64,000 nucleotides of DNA from Salvator merianae (lineage: Eukaryota > Chordata > Lepidosauria > Squamata > Teiidae): NCBI GenBank assembly GCA_003586115.2, contig QVOM02000073.1, positions 62,779,599-62,843,598 on the forward strand. The letters are read 5' to 3'. Made by a program: the position numbers and the translations under genes. Shown in pieces: positions 57,569 to 64,000 of the stretch; position 1 is the stretch's first letter; every line of letters begins with the position of its first letter. The notes beneath the pieces were generated by a model. The model ran no database searches, was not told where the DNA came from, and saw nothing but the letters and a program-made list of their open reading frames with translations.

Positions 57569-58345
57569 GCATTATAGCTGGTTGGCGTCTGGAGCTGGCC
57601 TCACAGTCCTATGTTACTACTCGAAAAAACATATTTTTTAATAGATGGACCTTTGTTGGCAAAGTGGTTTTTAATATGATGTCCAAGTTTGCCATAACCT
57701 TCCTCCCAAGGAGCAAATGTCTTAATTTTGTGGCAGCAGTTACCACCTGAAGTGATCTTTGAGCTCAAGAAAATAAAATATGACACTGCTTCCATTTATT
57801 CCCCTTCTGTTTTCCAAGAATAGATGGGACCAGATGCCATGATATTAGCTTTTTTTAATGTTGAGCTTCAAGCCAGCTTTTGTTGTGTCTCTTTCATTCT
57901 CATCAGGAGGCTCTTTACTTCTTCTTCATTTCCAGCCATCAGAGTGGTATTATTGGTGTATATGAAGTCATTAATATTTTTTCCAACAATCTTCATATTG
58001 GCTTTTGATCTAGCCTGCCTTTCACACGGTATACTCTGCATATAAGTTAAATAAGGTGACAATATTGATCCTTTTCATAATCATTTCCCAATCCTGAAGT
58101 AATCAGGAAGTCCCATTTTCGATTCTAACCATTGCTTCCTGACCCAAATACTGATTCCTTCGGAGACAAGTATGGTGATCTGGTACTCCCTTCTCTTTAA
58201 GAACTTGCCACAGTTAGATGTGATCCACACCGTCAAAGGCTTTAACGTAAACAATGAAGCAGAAGTAGATATTTTTCTGGAACTCTGGCCTGTGGGACTC
58301 ATCTTCCAAGCAATGTTGGTTGTCAAGTTGGGATTAATTGAAATC

Positions 58346-58849
58346 TAAGAGCTGGGAGTAGCCATTGAGAAAGGCAATTAGCCGAACCATGTCTGGCACA
58401 GTCCATCATTCATCAAAGCTTCCTTCCTTCCACAAGTTTACAGAAAGACTCCCTACAATTTTCATCACCTGTGACTTAATTATTGAGCTAATCCATCTGG
58501 ATTCAGATCTGTTTATTATAGGGAGCAGAGGAACTCCGGCTAATTAAGAACTACTTCATCTCTATACTTAAATTGTCACGATAAATTGTGAATCTCTACT
58601 AAAGGAACAAGAAATATAATAGTGAGATAGAGTCATACAGAATAATTTGAACTGTAATTCTTGCGTAGGATGTCTGTATACCCAACGTGATTATACAAGC
58701 ATATGTCTATACATTTTTATATTATTTTATTTATATACGTATGTCGTTTTAAATTTGTGATATTTATATGTATACCTTTTAAGCATATTGAAACACATAT
58801 TGAAATATTACAGTTCAATATGTTTGCAGTTTAAGCTAGTGAGTGTCAG
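58346..58849. other. Unassigned non-coding sequence
   Basis: May hold further decayed BovB at its left edge; otherwise AT-rich with nothing recognised. Confidence 0.35.
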
Positions 58850-59120
58850 GGATTGTGGTGGCTCACGCCATAGGGAGCAGACTCCACACATTGTGGTGCT
58901 ACCATTTGCAGCTAGCTGTGAAGCACTAAATTGTGGTCCACAACTTCACCAGGAGCAGCTAGCTTGCTCCCTGTCAAGTGCATTCACACCCGCTTCCAGA
59001 TGCGAATGCTCAGCTGAATGATGCACCACGGTTGTGCCTGCACAATCGTGTGATTGTGCGTGCATGCACCTGCTAACAAGGCATGCAGAGTTTGCTTGCC
59101 ATGCCTTTTACTACCTCTCT
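58850..59120. mobile_element. MITE, family B, truncated copy
   Basis: It contains the family's decayed central repeat AGCTGTGAAGCACTAAATTG to GGTCCACAACTTCACC (about 58914-58950) and the following GGAGCAGCTAGCTTGCTCCC with downstream CAATCGTGTGATTGTG. Terminal repeats are not seen, so it is a fragment. Confidence 0.6.
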
Positions 59121-59429
59121 GGGCTGAATCCTATCCACTGTGGGGATGCAACCATACACAACAAACAAACAGTCAGAGACATGAACTAGTCAAGGCGTAG
59201 TGATTTAAACTGATTTCTGGTGGAAAGTAAAATCAATTCTGTAAAAATAATTTCTGAACTCATGTTTTCAAAAGCATTTGTCTTTATACAAGTTTAACGT
59301 CTTCAGAAGAATTCCTCCTGACTTTAAAATGAACCTCTTCTTAGTAAATTGCAATACAATAAGCAGTGGATGTTCAATTTATTTCTGCGATCTATAATAA
59401 GAAATTATATTAGGAAACTACTGAAAAAT
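59121..59429. other. Unassigned non-coding sequence
   Basis: Nothing recognised. Confidence 0.35.
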
Positions 59430-60150
59430 GTGCTGGTATATGCTGCCTTCTTCACTTTGGGCAGGGTCAGGCACAGCATTTAATCAGTTTAAAGCCATCT
59501 TCAGTTCTGACTCTCCTGATAAGATATTGCCTTCCCATTCTTTTTCTGGACTAAATTGCCCAAATTGGGACTATTCTGCATTCAGATTAAATGACTTCTC
59601 AGCCTGTTTCAGTTCGTTAGCCTGCTTTACTTTGCAAAGTAAAAATGGGCAATTAGACCATTTTGGGAGGAAACTGTACTTTTTTGTGTATGCAAAGGGC
59701 AGACTTCCTCCATCCAGTGACAGACATTTTTATGGGTGTTGTACTCAGGAAGGTGAGAATGTCACTGTTGGGGTGGAAAGAGAGAACAGCACATGGCATA
59801 TATTTCCTGGTTTCTGCCATATTGTCCTGCTTCATGCCTTCAAACTCTTCTATTTTTCTTACTATTTGAATTTTTTAATAAAAGAGAAGACACAGTGGAA
59901 GCTATACTTCTTTTGCTTTGGTTAACACCCTGTTCTACAGTTGGCTGCACACCCCTTCACAAAATGTATGCCTCCTCCTTTCTCTCCTATCCCTACAAGA
60001 AGGGCAATGTATCTCCATTTTCCCTACTCTCCCATCCCTGCAAGGAGAAGGACACAATGTTTCCTCCATTTTCCTTTGTCAATGCACAAGGGAAACAACA
60101 TTCCATTAAAAGAGGACTTCTTTTGCAAAACTGGCACTGTGCTTCAGTGG
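59430..60150 (-). repeat. Unclassified interspersed repeat E, copy 2 (inverted)
   Basis: The reverse complement of this stretch aligns with 15345-16065 over about 0.7 kb at moderate divergence, with blocks in the same order. Long plus frames overlap it (165 codons at 59428-59925 and 191 codons at 59793-60368), but the other copy does not keep these frames open and they have no domains, so they are judged fortuitous. Confidence 0.75.
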
Positions 60151-61894
60151 CTGTAGGGCAAACAGCACAGTACAGCTTATCAATCTTCTTTGAGAATGAC
60201 TGGGGAGGCAGGAATTCGTGCCAGTTGGTGTACACTTTGACTGCACCTGTTTGGAGGTGCAGTCCTCTTACCCCAAACAATGACCCACATCACCATCAAC
60301 TTTGCCATTTGCACCACACAACTTCGTTGTGGGATAAATACCACTGTGGATGTCTTGGTGGGAAGTGAGGTGGAGTCCATTTGCAGATCAGTAACTTCAC
60401 TATCCCAATTACTAATCCCTACACACATTCCTCCACTTTTCACTGAGCTCTTCACCCTTGCATGCTGCTTTGAAATTGTACAGTTGCACAAAACTGCAAT
60501 TACAAAAGAGAAGAAACTGAGTTCTAGCCTTCAAGAAGCTTTATTGTGTGGTAGATGTGAAGTTGTTCTTGCGTGGATACAGGCTGGAGGGGGAGAGGGA
60601 ACAAATGGTGAATGACCAGTAACATTGCCAATGGAATTCACATTCTGATGCAGCAGCAGGGAAATATGGAGGGTGGAGTTTGACTTTTGCACTCCTATGA
60701 AGTCAAGATTTGAATACTGAGACTGCATCTGTTTAATGCCTTCACATCCAATTGCTGACTGTACAGGGAGGGGAATTTGGTGAGAGATTGGAGAAAGAAA
60801 GATACAGTTTCCCCATTGAGCATGAGAAAAAGAATGAGCAAGTCCAAATTGAGTGTGTTACAATACAAATGTGGGAATGACTGGAACACATACTCAATCC
60901 TTGTTTCCCCCCCAATACAATGCCTGACTAAGCCTTTTAATATTTAAAAAAATGCAATTTATATTGGGGGGGGGGAATGAAGTGAAACTGAAAGCAAAAA
61001 TAGTTATGAACAACAAGTTGTCTTAGAGAAGTTAGTTGAAAAAATAAATATTTTATTGGAATCAGATGTATTTTCATGTTAGACTTTTAGTGTGTTGCAG
61101 CTTGGGACCATTTCCAATTTATATCTTTGTTGTGAGGCAGTTTCTGCACTATGGAGGGGAGGACAACACAGAATTTTGGAGGGTGGAGGTGGAAGGGTAA
61201 AAAAACATGTCAGAGTGCTGACAGGGCTGGTTGAAACAGTGGATTTGAAGGGCTTGGGTAGGGAGGGAGCAGGGGTAATGCATTATCAATGTCTCAGTTT
61301 ACAATGTCCAGTCATTGCCTTCAGCCTCCCTAGCAATTCATATCAAATGTATGGAGCAGCATACATTTGATTAGGCAACCAATCAGAACTTATATTCTGC
61401 AGGTAGTTTGCTATCATTGGTTTATAGTGCAAACCCACTTTTGATTCACAACTTTTCCATCCATTAGCCAATTATTTGTCTCAGATTTTCACATGTGACT
61501 GTAGCTCCTCCTTGCCTCTCCCCTGAAGAAACTTGTAAAGTAGACATTTTCTCTTGACTCAGTGGCAGATGCTGGCTGGGGGTGCAGGGGAGGCAAGAAA
61601 AAGTACTCACACCAGCACATTCAGCTAAAGCCAGGTAGTTTATTTTTAGTTCATTTGTTGTAAAGCACTTTTAGACCAGGACTTTCCCCTATTTCTGGCA
61701 TTTTTTAGGGCATGGAGGCAACATTCTCATGAAGGAGGGGAGCATCTAAGCTTGCCCTAGTTCCTCTCAATTTCTCAAGCATGCAGTTGAGGCATGGATG
61801 GTGGTGATGGTCCCATGGGAGGAAGAGCATTAAGGAAAGCACAGCTGTGTTTTTGTGCAGCACTGAAAGCAGCAGGCTCCATGGGCCAAGCAAG
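60151..61894. other. Unassigned non-coding interval
   Basis: About 1.7 kb. A 10-bp hairpin GACTGCACCT/AGGTGCAGTC lies at about 60239-60264. G-run at 60966-60975. No exon recognised. Confidence 0.4.
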
Positions 61895-61991
61895 GAGTGG
61901 TGATAATGTGTCCATGCTTTTCCTCAGTGGGCTAATGGAAGGGGCTTCCATTGACCTGCCAGGGAAAAGCACAGGCACATTATCACCACTC
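61895..61991. repeat. Long imperfect palindrome (97 bp)
   Basis: GAGTGGTGATAATGTG (61895-61910) pairs with CACATTATCACCACTC near 61976-61991, and the inner TGCTTTTCC pairs with GGAAAAGCA. The very centre is a second hairpin AATGGAAG-GGG-CTTCCATT. This is probably the core of a MITE, but no outer ends or flanks are identified. Confidence 0.75.
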
Positions 61992-63599
61992 TTCATTAGG
62001 CCTGACTTCCACCAAAGCCAGGAGAGGCAATAACATTACTTCAGTGAGGCCACAGATGGAAGGGGCTTGTCGTGTTGGTTGGTTCTGTCATGCTGGCCCT
62101 GCTGCTTTCTTTGGCACAACAAAATGTACCTGCTGTTGCACCAAGAAAAGCAGTGGGCCAGCATTACGAGCAGGAAAAGTAAATGTAAGTCTTTTAATTT
62201 CTCTAACAGTGTTGTAAAGTGGAATGTGGTGGCAATATGAAACACGGCATCCTGAACACTGATAATTATCAACTCCACATAACTAGGACTGAGTGAAATG
62301 TTTGTATTTGGTTTCTTCATAGACTGTGATTCAACTTGCTTGAGTATTTTTGAGTCTGAGCTGTTTCCAGGCTCCTTGATTTTTTGCTTTCCCTTAGATA
62401 AAACTTTCCTTTTATGGACTCAGAACATTTGTAATACTGTCAACATTTGAAACTGCCTATATTAAAGCAACTGTAACTGAAACCACTTAAGTGCACATTT
62501 CAGTTTGAACAGCTATGTGGTTGTGACTAAACTTTCATTGATGTCAGTGGATTTTTGAATAGGTGGACTTTAAAATTGATGGAGGGGGGACTCAAGGCCC
62601 TCGCAGCCAGGGAGGTACAACTGTTAGTTAGTTTGTTGTTATGTATTACTGTGGAATCATCATTTCCCTGTAATTTTCCTCTATGTTTACATTTGTACTT
62701 TGTGCTGGCTTTTCTTGTTCATCAGACCACACACATTACAATCATCCATAGCATAGAATATCCAAGAGCTGCTGAAAAGAATATGAAGCAGGGTTCATTA
62801 AGGCCTGCTGTTAAAATGCCACAGATGAAATCTATTCTGCACTGCATGTTGTTTGCTCACATACTGGCTGAAGCAATAAACAGGCTTGGCTTTGCTGGGG
62901 GTAAGTGTCATACACAGAGATATATATTCAGGGACCAGTCTATGGATAAATCTATCCTTCAAGTTACCAAAAGTTTGGCATTCTTGCTTACAATCCATCT
63001 TGTATTTCACGTGTGTGTTTCTGCATCATTCTGTGCAAGAAAGTGACTGCCCACAGGTTACAACATGCCATTGCTATTTTGGTATCTCTGAATAAGAAAC
63101 TTTCCTCTTTCCATCTTTATACATCACTATCTTGGTGATAAATTTACACATTTGGTGCTGAGCACATTGAGCACAATGTAAATGTGAGCAGATGTGATGC
63201 AGTGATAGAAATATAGTTGTATGAAAGAGGAGAGAAAATGCTCTCTGCCCTTTCCCAACTTTCATCAGGCTAATGCTTGGTATTTCAATTAGATGTGAAC
63301 ACTAAAAGACTCTATTTTATGTCATTTTATGGAGTCCACTCTCTTTTTCACTCTAATTTGGAGGGTGCAACTTTTTGTAGAATGACCTTGTGGTTTGCAG
63401 TGGAAGATTATCTTAATAAAGATGCTGTATAGTGTATAGGTGCATACAAAGCTGTTGAAAATGAGTGCTCTTACTGTATTCATCTGGACGGAGCAAACAT
63501 TTGCACAGATCAGATTTTAAGAGAAAAATGGAAGTTGGATTTTAGAATCTTGCCAAACAATTTTATACTGCAATCTTAGTTGCTATATAAAAGTCATCA
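61992..63599. other. Unassigned non-coding interval
   Basis: About 1.6 kb. A 163-codon plus frame at 62555-63046 is the longest here outside repeats. It includes an AG preceded by pyrimidines near 62724 and a GGTAAGTG donor-like site near 62901, but the peptide resembles nothing known to me and the evidence does not support an exon call. Confidence 0.35.
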
Positions 63600-63670
63600 T
63601 ATTGGAGTCCCAAATTCTTTCCTTTCTTTTTCAGTGTCCAGCTTTCACAGTCATACATCACAACAGGCAT
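63600..63670 (-). mobile_element. Short BovB-like LINE scrap
   Basis: TTCAGTGTCCAGCTTTCACA followed by GTCATACATCACAACAGG corresponds to the complement of a BovB stretch (the part missing from the copy at 57048). About 70 bp only. Confidence 0.5.
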
Positions 63671-63689
63671 CTGATTATCTTCTTTATCC

Positions 63690-64000
63690 CTCTGGGTCTG
63701 CCTGCTTGACCTCCTTTGGCTTCACCTGCTTGACCTCTTCTACCTTTGCCTCCTTGATCCCTTCACCTGCATCCATCCACCCAGCCCAGAAGCCCACCAG
63801 CCACCAGCTCCTCACCTGCACCCACCGAGCACAGAAGCCCACCAGCCACCCTCGGGGGGGGGGGAAGAGAACAAATTTAGGAGACTTCAGAGCAGGGGGA
63901 TGGGGCAAAGGCTGGGGCTTTGGGAGTATAGGGAGAAGATAGGTAGGTTTGCAGGGTCTGTAGGGGAAGGTGAGATGGGTTGGAAGAACTTGACAAAGTC
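63690..64000. other. C-rich sequence with short internal duplications
   Basis: GCTTGACCTC occurs twice (63704 and 63730) and AGAAGCCCACCAGCCACC twice (63788 and 63834). A G-run follows at 63856-63864. The 120-codon plus frame here is low-complexity and not supported as a gene. Confidence 0.45.

Larger units (their letters stand above)
56700..58345 (-). mobile_element. RTE-BovB LINE, decayed, minus strand, with insertions
   Basis: Plus-strand text at 56705-57047 (GTCATGTCCGACTCTTTGTG, then TCATTATGTGGTCAAAGTATTTCAGC and AGTCCAAGGGAGTCTC) and at about 57615-58345 (AGATGGACCTTTGTTGGCAA, then GGGACCAGATGCCATGATA and GATGTGATCCACACCGTCAA) is the complement of BovB ORF2 and 3' sequence in the expected order. 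About 570 bp at 57048-57615 is not BovB and contains the hAT at 57323-57513. There is no intact reading frame. Confidence 0.85.

Noticed and set aside
59428..60368. Open frames of 165 and 191 codons on the plus strand
   Set aside because: They lie in or run out of repeat E. The homologous copy at 15345-16065 does not keep them open, and no domain or codon pattern supports coding.
62555..63046. 163-codon plus frame with splice-like signals
   Set aside because: The peptide has no recognisable domain; the acceptor- and donor-like sites are weak, common patterns. Kept only as something to test with RNA data.

Overview
The window is non-coding, repeat-rich vertebrate DNA, most likely from a squamate reptile (lizard or snake). 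The evidence is the mix of elements side by side: CR1 LINEs whose 3' ends read TCTTATGTTCTTATG, RTE-BovB LINEs, reptile-type L1, tRNA-derived SINEs, several small non-autonomous hAT elements with perfect 8-bp target duplications, and many 130-570 bp MITEs with PIF/Harbinger-like ends and 3-bp flanks. I recognise no host protein-coding exon, rRNA or functional tRNA. Every open frame with a recognisable protein is decayed LINE reverse transcriptase or ORF2. The window is therefore probably a gene desert or the inside of a long intron. No CRISPR, operon or prokaryotic feature is present.

Layout: 0.4-1.5 kb, an Ac-type hAT element. 2.0-6.0 kb, two CR1 copies on the minus strand, one split by a near-perfect palindromic hAT and the other by a second CR1. 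6.8-7.2 kb, a GC-rich hAT with an internal minisatellite. 7-13 kb, mostly unassigned sequence with Harbinger-like fragments. 14.8-16.1 kb, the L1 ORF2 C-terminus (minus) next to an unclassified 0.7-kb repeat whose second copy lies inverted at 59.4-60.2 kb. 17-34 kb, scattered MITEs, a SINE, a complete solo LTR (30.36-30.92 kb) and a (TTCC)n tract. 35.8-36.9 kb, a pyrimidine/purine-rich, possibly mobile segment. 39.9-40.9 kb, CR1 on the plus strand. 42.7-47.8 kb, a SINE, a BovB scrap and MITEs. 51.7-53.8 kb, the L1 3' region (plus) carrying two MITEs of one family. 55.2-58.3 kb, an old CR1 and a BovB copy (minus) with an inserted hAT. 58.8-64 kb, a MITE fragment, the second copy of the unclassified repeat, a long palindrome and a BovB scrap.

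The elements do not form a pathway. What the sequence records is a series of nested insertions: CR1 before hAT, CR1 before CR1, BovB before hAT, and L1 before two MITEs. The most informative observations are the hAT insertions with exact target duplications, a five-copy MITE family sharing a central inverted repeat, the solo LTR with its 5-bp duplication, and the unclassified inverted repeat pair about 44 kb apart. I found no convincing undescribed biological system. Repeat class names are my inference from motifs and ends, without a database search.
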